DNA of 64,000 nucleotides. Origin: Merdimmobilis hominis. GTDB taxonomy: Bacteria > Bacillota > Clostridia > Oscillospirales > Ruminococcaceae. The stretch spans positions 2,242,123 to 2,306,122 of the forward strand of contig NZ_LT629939.1 in NCBI RefSeq assembly GCF_900104615.1, written 5' to 3'. The notes beneath the pieces are model-generated. The model ran no database searches and was not told the origin of the DNA. It was given only the letters and a program-made list of their open reading frames with translations. This document shows, in pieces, positions 16,040 to 25,213 of the stretch (position 1 is its first letter; each line of letters starts with the position of its first letter). The position numbers and the translations under genes are program-made.

Positions 16040-17017
16040 TCAATTATCGTCTCCTTCTTCGGAATCGTCGGGATCTTCATCTTCCTCCCCGTCATCCTCT
16101 CCACTGGGGATCTCTTCATCGGGGTCGTCTTCCTCTTCCAGGTCATCAGAGCGGTCGCTGTCCTCGTCCTCCTGGCCGCCGTCATCTGTGTCCTTTTCGG
16201 ATTGGGAGGCATGCCAATCGTCTTCCTGGTCTTCAGAATCCCAGTCTTCCCGATCTTCCTCTTCTAGATCGTCATCCTCTTCCCAGTCGTCGCCCGCCTC
16301 CTTCTGTGCCAGCCGCCGGAGGTCCTCTAAACTCATAGAAGCCAACTCCTCCAGGGAATAATCGTCCTCTTCCTCCAGTATTTGGCGGATGTACTGCATT
16401 TTGCCCGGAGAAACCTGCTGCTGGGATGCTGCCTGCTGTAGGCTGGCATCCTCTTCATAGGTTTGAAGGATGATGGCAGGGGCGATTTTCCGAGGTTCCA
16501 GCGCCGACTGAATGGAGCTGGAAAGGAGGGATTCCAACTCTTGGACATGGCTCTGCCGTCTGCTCTGCACCGTGAGGAGAACGGTGCTCTTTTCTGGGGT
16601 GAGGTAGTTCCTTTGGGCGAGGGTATCCGCCAGCTGCCCCAGCACAGTGGGAAGGGGTAGGCCAGAGAACACCTGGCCCTCGATCAAGCTGCGGCCATCC
16701 GCATTGAGGCCCGTCACCTCCAGAACTCGATCCCGCCGGTTGGCGGTGATCTGGATGCTGGGATTGACATCCAAAAAGACGGTGGTCTCCACCATCCGGT
16801 ACTGCCAAAACCAGCCGAAAAACAGGAGGACAATACAGCAGGTCAAGGCAGGGAGGAAGGCGCGCCTCCGGGTTGGAACTTGGGGAAGCTCTTGAGCGGT
16901 GATATAATCCAGTTCTGTCTGTTTGCTCACCGGCATTTCCCACAGTTCTTGGGAATGGGGCATAGGTAGTTGCTCTGCCGCCCGGCGCAGTGCAGCCGGA
17001 ATTTCACGTTTGTTCAT
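16040..17017 (-). CDS. RsgI-like anti-sigma factor
   Basis: A 325-residue single-pass membrane protein. Residues about 1-65 form a cytoplasmic head; one membrane helix follows (FLPALTCCIVLLFFGWFW). Outside, ETTVFLDVNPSIQITANRRDRVLEVTGLNADG is the hallmark of the RsgI middle domain, and the last 100 residues are an extremely acidic tail of Asp, Glu and Ser. It overlaps the sigma factor gene by ATGA (17014-17017), so the two are translationally coupled; it should hold the sigma factor inactive until an envelope signal arrives. A second RsgI-like gene lies upstream at 17706. The ATG at 17017 is preferred over an upstream extension. Confidence 0.85.
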   Translation of the reverse strand: MNKREIPAALRRAAEQLPMPHSQELWEMPVSKQTELDYITAQELPQVPTRRRAFLPALTCCIVLLFFGWFWQYRMVETTVFLDVNPSIQITANRRDRVLEVTGLNADGRSLIEGQVFSGLPLPTVLGQLADTLAQRNYLTPEKSTVLLTVQSRRQSHVQELESLLSSSIQSALEPRKIAPAIILQTYEEDASLQQAASQQQVSPGKMQYIRQILEEEDDYSLEELASMSLEDLRRLAQKEAGDDWEEDDDLEEEDREDWDSEDQEDDWHASQSEKDTDDGGQEDEDSDRSDDLEEEDDPDEEIPSGEDDGEEDEDPDDSEEGDDN

Positions 17018-17595
17018 GACAGCACCCCCTGGGCAGTGAGATGGTTTCGCAGCTTTTTCAGCGAGCGGTTGTAGCGGGATAGAACAGTGGAAAGGGGCAT
17101 TCCAAGGTCTTGGGCAATCTCCCGATGTTTCATCCCCGCCACACAGTGGAGGAGGAGGATCTGCCGCTCTTCCTCCCCCAGGATTCGAAGGGCGGATTCC
17201 AGCACCAGCCGGTCGGTGGGGTCGGTGACATAGGAAAATTGGAGGGAATCCTCCATTTTGCAATCTTCCACAGAGAGGGCGGATTGGCGCAGTCTGCTGT
17301 TGCATAGATTGCGGGCGATGGTGAGTATCCACGCCATAGGTTTGCCCATGGGGCGGTACAAGTGGGCCGCCCCTCGGATTTTGAGAAAGGTCTCCTGGAC
17401 GATATCCTGGGTGTCGTCGGGATTTTTGAGGAGGGAGAGGGCAAAGGCGTAAACTGCCCGCCCGGATTTGCGGTACAGCTCTTCAAAGGCATCCCGGTCA
17501 TCCTCTCCGACGCGGATCAGCAGGGAGTCGTCAATCTCCGGCAGGGTTGTACGGCGAGGGGAGTAGGTTCCTTGTACCGCGCAGAACAGCAGCAT
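17014..17595 (-). CDS. ECF RNA polymerase sigma factor
   Basis: A 193-residue sigma-70 family factor of the extracytoplasmic function type. Region 2 is clear (DAFEELYRKSGRAVYAFALSLLKNPDDTQDIVQETFLKI, GKPMAWILTIARNLCNSRLR), region 4 follows (LESALRILGEEERQILLLHCVAGMKHREIAQDLGMPLSTVLSRYNRSLKKLRNHL) and region 3 is missing, as expected. A GAGGAGGG ribosome site lies before the ATG. It is coupled to the RsgI-like gene at 16040. With the RsgI-like membrane protein at 17706 it forms a regulatory cluster likely to respond to cell-surface conditions. Confidence 0.93.
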   Translation of the reverse strand: MLLFCAVQGTYSPRRTTLPEIDDSLLIRVGEDDRDAFEELYRKSGRAVYAFALSLLKNPDDTQDIVQETFLKIRGAAHLYRPMGKPMAWILTIARNLCNSRLRQSALSVEDCKMEDSLQFSYVTDPTDRLVLESALRILGEEERQILLLHCVAGMKHREIAQDLGMPLSTVLSRYNRSLKKLRNHLTAQGVLS

Positions 17596-17647
17596 ATGTA
17601 ATCCCTCCTCGATGTGGCATTCTGCCCTTATTCTACCCTATGGGAGC

Positions 17648-17697
17648 AAAAAAGGCAATGGAAGAATCGGAGTGGAGGATCCCCCCACCCCGATTCA
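17648..17697 (-). terminator. Terminator of the Asp-rich repeat protein gene
   Basis: On the minus strand GAATCGGGGTGG pairs with the complement CCACTCCGATTC around GGGGATCCT, followed within a few bases by TTTTTTG. It separates the repeat protein from the sigma factor gene. Confidence 0.7.
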
Positions 17698-17705
17698 GCC
17701 TTTTC

Positions 17706-18082
17706 TTAGTCGTCGTCCCGGTCATCCTTGTCGTCATCATCGTCAGGGTCGTGGATGTCATCCCGGTTATCCTTGTCGTCATCATCGTCGGGGTCGTGGA
17801 TGTCATCCCGGTCATCCTTGTCATCATCGTCGGAGTCGTGGATGTCATCCCGATCATCCTTGTCGTCATCGTCGGGGTCGTGGATGTCATCCCGATCATC
17901 CTTGTCGTCATCGTCGTCAGGGTCGTGGATGTCATCCCGATCATCCTTGTCGTCATCATCGTCAGGGTCGTGGATGTCATCCCGGTTATCCTTGTCGTCA
18001 TCATCGTCGGAGTCGTGGATGTCATCCCGGTCATCCTTGTCATCATCGTCGAGGTCGTGGATGTCATCCCGATCATCCAGCT
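17706..18082 (-). repeat. Tandem 42/45-bp coding repeats
   Basis: Eight units encode DDRDDIHD followed by an Asp run and Lys. Unit length varies by one Asp codon (42 or 45 bp) and the third Asp/Ser/Pro/Leu position varies, the pattern left by replication slippage and unequal recombination. The near-identity of copies means read-length errors in assembly are possible here. Confidence 0.9.
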
Positions 18083-18749
18083 GGTCTTCCAGCTGATCCA
18101 AATGGCCGTCATGATATTGGTCCTCCAAATCGTCCAGACGGTCCTCCAGCAGATCCAGAGGGATGTTGTGCTCTTTGGCGTAATCCACCAGGTCGCTGAT
18201 CCGGGTATCGGCCAGGTGTTCTGGGGTGAGGGTCGGGTCTTTCTGGAGCAGGCGGTCGATCACCGACATCTTGCCAGAGGAGACTTTCCATTTTTGGGCC
18301 TCTTTGTCATACCGGTCCATGTCGATTTTTTGTGCGTGGACATCTGCATCCAACTGTTTTTCAGCAATGTATTGGGCGACTTTTTTGTTTACCTTGTCCA
18401 ACGTCTTTTGGGAAGCGCCCCGATCGTCCACTGTGATGAGGACATCATTTTTCTTCTCATTGGCAAGGTATCCCTGTTCCATCATCCGGTCGACCAGATC
18501 TTCAAGAACGTCGTCCAGGTCATTGTCCTTGGGGGTGTACCCTTCCAGCAGTTTTTTGGCGTCATCGTTGAGGGGGATAATCTTGCTTACTTTCTCCAGC
18601 CGGGTGGTTTCCAGCTCGATGCTGGGGTTGACGTCCAGGGCGATGCGCTGGGCGGGGGAGAGGAAGTAGAAGGCAGCTCCAGCTGCTACAAGGGCGGCTG
18701 CGGATAGAGTCAGGCCGGCCATAAGCCAGTTGTGTTTTGTGGTTGTCAT
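17706..18749 (-). CDS. RsgI-like membrane protein with Asp-rich tandem repeats
   Basis: A 347-residue protein. A membrane anchor (residues about 8-30) leads into IALDVNPSIELETTRLEKVSKIIPLNDDAKKLLEG, the RsgI-type domain, then a helical part to about residue 220. The remaining 125 residues are tandem repeats of 14-15 residues with the core DDRDDIHD[P/S/L]DDDD(D)K, eight copies with an IHD core plus a partial one. The tail is strongly negative and could bind calcium or cations outside the cell. The paralogous anti-sigma factor at 16040 also has an acidic tail but without regular repeats. AAAGGAG precedes the ATG. Confidence 0.82.
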   Translation of the reverse strand: MTTTKHNWLMAGLTLSAAALVAAGAAFYFLSPAQRIALDVNPSIELETTRLEKVSKIIPLNDDAKKLLEGYTPKDNDLDDVLEDLVDRMMEQGYLANEKKNDVLITVDDRGASQKTLDKVNKKVAQYIAEKQLDADVHAQKIDMDRYDKEAQKWKVSSGKMSVIDRLLQKDPTLTPEHLADTRISDLVDYAKEHNIPLDLLEDRLDDLEDQYHDGHLDQLEDQLDDRDDIHDLDDDDKDDRDDIHDSDDDDDKDNRDDIHDPDDDDDKDDRDDIHDPDDDDDKDDRDDIHDPDDDDKDDRDDIHDSDDDDKDDRDDIHDPDDDDDKDNRDDIHDPDDDDDKDDRDDD

Positions 18750-18916
18750 AGCAAAAACTCCTTTGCAGTAGATTGGGTCTCTTCGACCTCTTTCAACCCA
18801 TTAACAAAGAAGGGGGGTGTTTTATCGCAAAGAATAAAATTTTTTTCACATTTTTGTGGAAAGGGGGAGGATATATCAAAAAAGACCCGCAGAAACTTTT
18901 TGTTCCTACGGGTCAT

Positions 18917-19013
18917 TGGCGGGAGTATGTGGGAATCGAACCCACCTAAGCAGCTGTTCACCACTATCACTGGTTTTGAAGACCAGGGGGCACACCAGCA
19001 CCCATCTACTCCC
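18917..19013 (-). tRNA. selC: tRNA-Sec (anticodon TCA)
   Basis: A 97-nt tRNA, longer than any normal tRNA except those for Ser and Leu. The anticodon loop is CTTCAAA with anticodon TCA, which reads UGA. The acceptor stem GGGAGTAG pairs with its 3' partner over eight base pairs, the long variable arm is present (TGATAGTGGTGAACAGCTGCTTA region) and the T-arm is GGTGGGTTCGATTCCCAC. The 3' CCA is encoded. It lies next to selB and selA and serves the two UGA-containing genes grdA and grdB. Confidence 0.96.
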
Positions 19014-19135
19014 ATATACAGCGGGTGCTTTGCTTACGTTTTGATATTCTACCACAAATATACGCAAGAAGCAACTGTTTTTTCACAGAAACGGGAAAAT
19101 AAGCAGAAAATAGGGGAGGTGCGCCAAAAAATTCA

Positions 19136-19666
19136 TCATGGATGGGACGCTAACCTCTTCCATTGCCAAAGGAGCGCGGAGCGTTCCATCTCCTTTACAA
19201 AGGCATCCTTGCCGTCGCAGTAGCCGTCAATGTCGGCGGGGAACTGGGATGCCAGCTGAATTTTTAAGGCGGCATAGGAATCCCGGGCACCGGGGTGGGC
19301 CCGCAGATAATCCCGGAAGGCGAGGTGGCGGCCAATCTCCCCCAGGTTGTCATACTGGAAGGCGTGGATTTGATGGGTGCGGTTTTCCCCGCCTTTGCGG
19401 AAATACCGCCGGCCGGGCAGACCGAACTCCCCCATGGCCTCATAGCCCAGTTCTGCAAACTGGGGGGTCAGGGCATCCAGAGCATCGATATCCTGTACCA
19501 CCGGCAGGATGTCGATGATGGGTTTTGCGGCAAGGCCAGGGACGGATGTGCTCCCAATATGAAAGAGGGCGACCAGATTTTCCCCCAGCAGGGCGCGAAG
19601 GGATTTGGCCTCCTCCTCGAAGAGCTGGGGCCACTGAGGGTTGTAGGGAGCGACGGTGACCAACAT
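19136..19666 (-). CDS. GrpB family protein (nucleotidyltransferase-like)
   Basis: A 176-residue GrpB/YqkA-type protein. The family signature is complete: VAPYNPQWPQLFEEEAKSL, FHIGSTSVPGLAAKPIIDILPVV (the G-S-T-S plus D-x-D-like pattern of nucleotidyltransferase folds), GEFGLPGRRYFRKGG, THQIHAF and LAFRDYLRAHP. The ATG at 19664-19666 has GAGGAGG upstream. It stands between tRNA-Sec and selB on the same strand and may share the sel transcript. The biochemical role of the family is not settled. Confidence 0.9.
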   Translation of the reverse strand: MLVTVAPYNPQWPQLFEEEAKSLRALLGENLVALFHIGSTSVPGLAAKPIIDILPVVQDIDALDALTPQFAELGYEAMGEFGLPGRRYFRKGGENRTHQIHAFQYDNLGEIGRHLAFRDYLRAHPGARDSYAALKIQLASQFPADIDGYCDGKDAFVKEMERSALLWQWKRLASHP

Positions 19667-19768
19667 GAAAAGGACCTCCTCGTTGAGATGATGGCAGCAG
19701 GAAGGCGGATTCCTGCAAAGAAACACTGTAAAAATGGGAGGGGAAGCCCCCTCCCAAATGGAAATCGG

Positions 19769-21676
19769 TTATTTTTGAATCAGCACCCGGGCGTCGCCCA
19801 CCTTTTTGGTGATGCCTTTGCGGTCCCAGTATTCCAGGAGGGCCACCGCATATTTGCGGCTGGTTTCAATGGCGTCACGGAACTCGCCCAAGGAGACCTG
19901 TCCGTTCGCCTCCAGAAGCTTCTGGAAGGCAGCAAAGGCCTGATCATAATAGTTGCGGTGGATAGCGATCTGGGGGCTGAGGGCAATCACTGTGCCATCG
20001 TCCTGAAGGGCCTCCATCACCTGTTTGAAGGTCTCCTTTTCCTTGGCGAATTGCTTGGCTACCTCGTCGGTGGCAGGGGAGGCAAGGCCGCTGTCCAGAT
20101 AGATTTTCTCAATTTTGTCGGAAAGCCGCTTGTGGCTTTCGCTGTAGCTGACGGTGAAGGTGGAGAGGGCGACCTTTTGGCCTGCGTACCGGATGTGGCC
20201 CTGGCCCTCCATCCAATCCAGGATTTTGTCGCACAGGGCGATCTCCCGGCCGGGGAGGAAGCGGCTGCGCAGCTCGTCTTTTCGCATGCCGGCTTGCAGG
20301 GGGTTGGACTTGTGGTACTCCTCCAAAATGCGGGTTAGCTGGCCTTGCAGGGTGGCGAGATAGTCCCGATGGAGGTCCAGCTTGCCAGTGATGGGGATGA
20401 GCTCCCCAGCCTCCTCCAGCAGTTTGACCTGGGCCGCGAATTCTTCTTGGGGGATGTCCAAACTCTCCCGTACCGCGTCCAAAGGCCGGAATTTGGGGCT
20501 TCCCTCCAGCACCGCCTGGCGGATGGTGTCCTCTAGGGAGCCCTTTTCCTTGATGGCCAGACTTTCCAGCACAGCGGGGTCGCTGCGTTTGTGCCTCTCG
20601 GGGGCCGGATCCAGCACCACACCGCCGCCCACCGTCTCAATGGGGGAGTAGAACCGCACCACAAAATGATCCCCCCGCTTCACGGCGATGGGGTCGGTGA
20701 GCCGCAGCTGGGCGTAGCCGCTTTCTTCTGCGGTGAGCTGCTCCCGGTCATCCAGCAGCACCAGTTTGCAGAGCACATCCCGGGAGCCTAAGTACAGGTG
20801 GAGGCGGGAGCCGCTTTCAATCTCCCGCTGGCATTCCTTGAGGATGGAGAGCTTGACATCCAACATCAGGGAATTCTGCATCGAACCGGGCGCCGCCAAG
20901 GTGTCGCCCCGCTCGACCTCGGATTTTTTGATGTTGGCCAGGTTGACCGCCACCCGCTGCCCCGCGTAGGCGGTAGAAACGGTTTGGTTGTGGACCTGGA
21001 GGTTGCGCACCTTGGTAAGCTTTTCCCCGGGGTAGATCATGACCTCGTCCCCCTCGGTCACCGTGCCTTCGATGAGGGTGCCGGTGATGACGGTGCCGAA
21101 ACCGTCCACCGAGAAGACCCGGTCCACCGGGATGCGGAAGGGCTTGGAGGTGTTTTTCTGCTGCACCGCCTGGAGTTTTTCCTCGATGAGCAGCCGCAGC
21201 CCCTCGATGCCCTCGCCGGTGTAGGCGGAAACCGGCACAATGGGGGCGTCGGCTAAAAAGCTGCCCTGGACTTCGCTGCGGACATCCTCCTTGACCACCT
21301 CCAGCCACTCCTCGTCCACCATGTCGGTTTTGGTCAGCACGATGATGCCGTTTTGGATGCCCAGCAGGGAGAGGATACCCAAATGCTCCCGGGTCTGGGG
21401 CATAAAGCCCTCGTCGGCGGCCACTACCAGCAGCACCAGGTCGATGCCGCCGGCCCCGGCCAGCATGTTTTTCACAAATTTTTCATGGCCGGGCACGTCG
21501 ATGATGCCCGCCTGTTCCCCATGGGGCAGGGTGATGTGGGCGAATCCCAGTTCTATGGTGATGCCCCGCTTTTTTTCTTCCTTCAGCCGGTCGGTGTCGA
21601 TGCCGGTCAAGGCCTTGATGAGCATGGTCTTGCCGTGGTCCACGTGGCCGGCGGTGCCGATGATATAGTTTTTCAT
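19769..21676 (-). CDS. selB: Selenocysteine-specific translation elongation factor
   Basis: A 635-residue SelB. It brings Sec-tRNA to UGA codons marked by a downstream hairpin. The N-terminal GTPase has GHVDHGKT, the switch [24 protein letters not shown] and TKTD; beta-barrel domains 2 and 3 follow, and the last 250 residues are winged-helix domains that bind the mRNA SECIS hairpin ([61 protein letters not shown]). It lies 23 bases after selA, forming a selA-selB operon. All motifs needed for function are present. Confidence 0.97.
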   Translation of the reverse strand: MKNYIIGTAGHVDHGKTMLIKALTGIDTDRLKEEKKRGITIELGFAHITLPHGEQAGIIDVPGHEKFVKNMLAGAGGIDLVLLVVAADEGFMPQTREHLGILSLLGIQNGIIVLTKTDMVDEEWLEVVKEDVRSEVQGSFLADAPIVPVSAYTGEGIEGLRLLIEEKLQAVQQKNTSKPFRIPVDRVFSVDGFGTVITGTLIEGTVTEGDEVMIYPGEKLTKVRNLQVHNQTVSTAYAGQRVAVNLANIKKSEVERGDTLAAPGSMQNSLMLDVKLSILKECQREIESGSRLHLYLGSRDVLCKLVLLDDREQLTAEESGYAQLRLTDPIAVKRGDHFVVRFYSPIETVGGGVVLDPAPERHKRSDPAVLESLAIKEKGSLEDTIRQAVLEGSPKFRPLDAVRESLDIPQEEFAAQVKLLEEAGELIPITGKLDLHRDYLATLQGQLTRILEEYHKSNPLQAGMRKDELRSRFLPGREIALCDKILDWMEGQGHIRYAGQKVALSTFTVSYSESHKRLSDKIEKIYLDSGLASPATDEVAKQFAKEKETFKQVMEALQDDGTVIALSPQIAIHRNYYDQAFAAFQKLLEANGQVSLGEFRDAIETSRKYAVALLEYWDRKGITKKVGDARVLIQK

Positions 21677-21699
21677 GGAAACTCCTCGCTTCTCTATCC

Positions 21700-23091
21700 C
21701 TATTGGACGCAGGCGGCGATATTCTCTGCCACCAGGTCAAAATCCGATTCCTCGATGGTGCGCACATCCAGGAGGTATTGGTCTTTGTTGATCCGGCCGA
21801 TGACCGGCACCGGGCAGGCCCGCAGCCGTTTCTCCAGCTCCATCACCGAGATGGCGGAGGGGACGATGGCCACAACCCGGCTTTTGAGCATCTGGGTGGG
21901 GACCGAACCGCCGCCCACCTGGCCCAGCTCCTCGATCACCGAGAGGGCACAGCCGCTGGTTTTGGCGGCGATGGCATCCCGCAGGCGGTTGGCCTTGGCC
22001 TCCAGCTGTTCCAGGGTGACTGCCAGCATCTTGAGGGTGGGGATCTCCTCCATGGCGTCCCGGGGATCCAAATAGAGCCGCAGGGTGGCTTCCAGGGCGG
22101 CCAGGGTCATTTTATCCACCCGCAGGGCACGGGTGAGGGGATGTTTTTTCATCTGGTCGATGTACTTCTTTTTGCCGATGATGATGCCCGCCTGAGGGCC
22201 GCCTAGCAGCTTGTCCCCGCTGAAGGAGAGGACATCCACCCCGGCGTCCAAGCACTGTTGCACCGTGGGCTCGTCCAGGATTCCGAACTGTTCCAGGTTG
22301 ACGAACACCCCGCTGCCCAGGTCGTGGATGACCGGCAGGCCATGGGCGTGGGCAACCTCCACCATGTCCTTGGTGGGGACGCTCTCGGTAAAGCCCAAGA
22401 TGCGGAAGTTGCTGGTGTGGACTTTGAGAAAGGCGCCGGTGTTTTCGGTGATGGCCTTCTCATAGTCGGACAGATGGGTCTTGTTGGTGGAGCCCACCTC
22501 CACCAGGATGCTGCCGCTCTGCTCCATAATCTCCGGCACCCGGAAGGAACCGCCGATTTCCACCAGCTCCCCCCGGGAGATGACCACTTCCTTGCCCTTG
22601 GTCATAGCCCCCAAGATCAGCATGACGGCGGCGGCGTTGTTGTTGACCACCAGGGCGCTCTCCGCCCCGGTGAGCCGGGTCACCAGCTCCTCAATGTGGG
22701 AGTACCGGCTGCCCCGGCGGCCGGCAGCCACGTCATATTCCAATGTGGAGTAGCCCATGGCCACATCGCAGACCGCCTGGGTGACCTTTTCCCCCAGGCG
22801 GGCCCGGCCCAGGTTGGTGTGCAGCACGATGCCGGTGCCGTTGATTAGCCGCCGCAGGCTCATCACCGAATGGGAGCGGACCCGTTCCGCCGCGGCCAGG
22901 GCGACCCCGTCCACCGTAGGGGCTTCGGTCAAGCTTCCGGCCAGGATGGCCTCCCGGGTTTCCTCCAATACGGCGCGGATGGCTTCCACCGCCACCGAAT
23001 GGGAGAGCTGCTGCTCTGGGTCGAAGAGTGGGCTGGCGAGGACCTCATCCACTTTGGGGATAGTGCGTAGCAAAGCTGTGTTGGCTGCCAT
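21700..23091 (-). CDS. selA: L-seryl-tRNA(Sec) selenium transferase
   Basis: A 463-residue PLP enzyme that turns Ser-tRNA(Sec) into Sec-tRNA(Sec) with selenophosphate. Visible features are the N-terminal domain (LLRTIPKVDEVLASP), RRLINGTGIVLHTNLGRA, the SRGELVEIGGSFRVPEIM segment, and the PLP lysine in SFSGDKLLGGPQAG. The ATG at 23091 follows AAAGGAG and gives the standard family length. It heads the selA-selB operon. The selenophosphate synthetase gene selD, normally needed, is not in this window. Confidence 0.97.
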   Translation of the reverse strand: MAANTALLRTIPKVDEVLASPLFDPEQQLSHSVAVEAIRAVLEETREAILAGSLTEAPTVDGVALAAAERVRSHSVMSLRRLINGTGIVLHTNLGRARLGEKVTQAVCDVAMGYSTLEYDVAAGRRGSRYSHIEELVTRLTGAESALVVNNNAAAVMLILGAMTKGKEVVISRGELVEIGGSFRVPEIMEQSGSILVEVGSTNKTHLSDYEKAITENTGAFLKVHTSNFRILGFTESVPTKDMVEVAHAHGLPVIHDLGSGVFVNLEQFGILDEPTVQQCLDAGVDVLSFSGDKLLGGPQAGIIIGKKKYIDQMKKHPLTRALRVDKMTLAALEATLRLYLDPRDAMEEIPTLKMLAVTLEQLEAKANRLRDAIAAKTSGCALSVIEELGQVGGGSVPTQMLKSRVVAIVPSAISVMELEKRLRACPVPVIGRINKDQYLLDVRTIEESDFDLVAENIAACVQ

Positions 23092-23380
23092 GGCAAAAAA
23101 CTCCTTTTGTCGTCGAAATTGCAAAGCCGCATGGGCTGAAATCATTGGGGTTTGCATACATAGTTATTATAGTAAATCCTGCGGGGGATGTCCACAATTC
23201 CCACAAAAAATCGCCAAAGGGCGCAAAGGAGGGCTGGATTGGCAGCTCCTTTTTCAAAACAACGGGGGAGGGCTTGTCAATTCTTTCCTGGTCGGGTATA
23301 ATAAAATTAACAATTCAGTCACAATTTTATGCCATTTTATTAACCGGTCGGGGGGCACACCGCCCCAGAAAGGAGTTTCT

Positions 23381-24601
23381 ATGAGAGAATTGTTGGCAGT
23401 GGCTCTGGCCTTCGGCTTGATGCTGATATTGCTGCGGAAAAATGTCAATTTTGGCGTGACCATGCTGATCACCTCAGCGACGTTGTGCGTGGTGGCGGGC
23501 ATCGCCCCTCTCACCGTGTTCAACGTGATCAAAACCACCTTCACCAGCGAAAAGAATATCACCACCCTTTTGGTTGTGTTCACCGTCAGCATCCTGGGGG
23601 GGCTGTGTGGCCGGTATGGCATCCTGACCAAGGTTGTGGACAGCATGCAGGATATTATCCCCAACACAAAAGTGGTGATCATGCTCATCCCCGCCATCAT
23701 CGGCTTGTTGGTCATGCCAGGGGGCGCCATCCTCTCCGCACCTTTTGTGGACAGCGTAGGCGATCAAATCGGCATCAGCCAGCCCCGGAAAGCGGCCATC
23801 AACCTGGTATTCCGCCATGTGGCCATGATGTGTATGCCCTTCTCCACCTCGGTACTGCTGGCCATCTCCATGAACCCGGAGATCGGGCTCTATGAGCTGA
23901 TTGGCCTCAACCTCTTCTTTATGATCCTCAACTTTATATGTGGGTATTACTGCTTCCTGCGGCCGGTCAAATGCGAAAAGCGGGTGAAAAAGGCTGCAGC
24001 GGGGGAGAGCGTCAAAAGCTTCTTCCTCAACCTGTCGCCCATCTATGTCAGCATCCTGCTCAACATCGTCACCGGTATCCCTCTGTACCTGTGCATCCTG
24101 GTGGGTATCGGCATTACATACCTCATCTGCGACAAGAAGGACTTCCTGAAAAACTTCAAGGATTCCATCAACTTCAATGTGGTCTTCACTGTGGCAGGCG
24201 TGTTGGTTTTGCAAAGCTGCATTTCCTCCCTGGACGGCTTGATGGAGATTATCACCGGCGGCCTTGGCAGCGGGGGCTGGACGGCAGCCATTGTCCTGGG
24301 CCTAGGCGCTGCTTTCTTCGGTGCGATCACCGGCCTTTCCAACGCCGCCATGGGCATTGTGCTCCCCTTGGTTGCGCTGCTTTCTGTTCCCCATGCCACC
24401 TCGTTGTACCTCACCTTTGTGGTGTTTGTGGGCGCTTACTTCGGCTACTTCTTCTCTCCTTTGCACCTGTGCCAGGTTTTCACCAACGAATACTTGAAGG
24501 TCAGCACCGGCGAGATTTACAAGGAGTACCGCACCTACGGCGTTATGCTGGGAGTGGGCACTGTCCTCCTGTTTGCCGTGATGGGCTTTGTCATGATGTA
24601 G
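23381..24601 (+). CDS. DUF401 family membrane transporter
   Basis: A 406-residue protein with ten or more predicted membrane helices, resembling DUF401 (ion-transporter-like) proteins: SILGGLCGRYGILTKVVDSM, IPAIIGLLVMPGGAILSAPFVDSVGD, FRHVAMMCMPFSTSVLLA and FGAITGLSNAAMGIVLPLVAL. The paired GGAI and GAITGLSN hairpins suggest an inverted repeat fold like the citrate/anion transporters. AAAGGAG precedes the ATG. It diverges from selA and is monocistronic; the substrate, possibly an organic anion of amino acid fermentation, is a guess. Confidence 0.82.
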   Translation: MRELLAVALAFGLMLILLRKNVNFGVTMLITSATLCVVAGIAPLTVFNVIKTTFTSEKNITTLLVVFTVSILGGLCGRYGILTKVVDSMQDIIPNTKVVIMLIPAIIGLLVMPGGAILSAPFVDSVGDQIGISQPRKAAINLVFRHVAMMCMPFSTSVLLAISMNPEIGLYELIGLNLFFMILNFICGYYCFLRPVKCEKRVKKAAAGESVKSFFLNLSPIYVSILLNIVTGIPLYLCILVGIGITYLICDKKDFLKNFKDSINFNVVFTVAGVLVLQSCISSLDGLMEIITGGLGSGGWTAAIVLGLGAAFFGAITGLSNAAMGIVLPLVALLSVPHATSLYLTFVVFVGAYFGYFFSPLHLCQVFTNEYLKVSTGEIYKEYRTYGVMLGVGTVLLFAVMGFVMM

Positions 24602-24611
24602 CGGCCCATTT

Positions 24612-24655
24612 GAAAAAATCCCCCGGAGACTTAATAAGTCTCCGGGGGATTTTTA
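24612..24655. terminator. Bidirectional terminator
   Basis: AAAAATCCCCCGGAGAC and GTCTCCGGGGGATTTTT form a 17-bp stem with loop TTAATAA, T-runs on both sides, between convergent genes. Confidence 0.92.
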
Positions 24656-24662
24656 TAGGGTG

Positions 24663-25109
24663 TTACAGCGCCCGCTTGAGGTAAACCATGTCCACGCACT
24701 GCTGGCCCCCGTCGAAGATGGGTTCGGGGTAGTTGTCCACGAAGAAGTTGGCAACCACATGGCTGGGCAGGAACCCAAGACGCCGGTAGAAGGGGACCCC
24801 GTTGTCGCTGGTCCCCACCTGCATCTCCTGGAACCTGCCCTGGTAGAGTGCCGCCAAGTGATTTACCAAGGCGGAGCCCAGCCCCTTGCCCTGCAAATCC
24901 TCCCGTACAGCCAGATTTTTCAGCTCGCATAGGGTGGGGGAGAGGGGAAGGACCACCGCCTCGGCGGCCAGTTCCCCGTGGAGGGTGAGGCTGTGGAGCT
25001 CCCCTTCCTCCAGGTAGCGCAGAACCATCTCCCGGCAGGGGTCGGCCAGCAGGAGGAGCTCCCAAAAACTGGGGGAGAGCTGGTCGATTGATAGGGTGTG
25101 AAATTCCAT
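24663..25109 (-). CDS. GNAT-family N-acetyltransferase
   Basis: A 148-residue acetyltransferase. The acetyl-CoA loop is EDLQGKGLGSALVNHL (Q-x-x-G-x-G), preceded by a strand with NLAV and followed by VGTSDNGVPFYRRLGF, which is the usual conserved end. The final part carries IFDGGQQCVDMVYLKRAL, as in a clostridial subgroup. ATG at 25109 has GGAGGAGG upstream. It follows the grd operon on the same strand but is separated from grdD by a terminator. The substrate is unknown. Confidence 0.85.
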   Translation of the reverse strand: MEFHTLSIDQLSPSFWELLLLADPCREMVLRYLEEGELHSLTLHGELAAEAVVLPLSPTLCELKNLAVREDLQGKGLGSALVNHLAALYQGRFQEMQVGTSDNGVPFYRRLGFLPSHVVANFFVDNYPEPIFDGGQQCVDMVYLKRAL

Positions 25110-25127
25110 AGATCCTCCTCCCAAACT

Positions 25128-25173
25128 AAAAAAGAAAGGGGCTGGAGCCGCGGCTTCCAACCCCTTTTCTATT
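25128..25173 (-). terminator. Terminator of the glycine reductase operon
   Basis: On the minus strand AGAAAAGGGGTTGGAAGCC pairs with GGCTCCAGCCCCTTTCT and is followed by TTTTTTAG. It lies 40 bases after the grdD stop. Confidence 0.85.
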
Positions 25174-25213
25174 GCACCCGGAACGCGGGATTTTTGGGTG
25201 AAAAATTGTTTGC

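Noticed and set aside
17706..18090. Possible CRISPR array
   Set aside because: Units are adjacent without unique spacers and lie inside a coding frame; no cas genes are present.
17547..18707. A Val/Ile-rich plus-strand frame over the Asp repeats
   Set aside because: It is the reverse reading of the Asp-rich repeats; the minus strand has a proper start, membrane anchor and RsgI domain.
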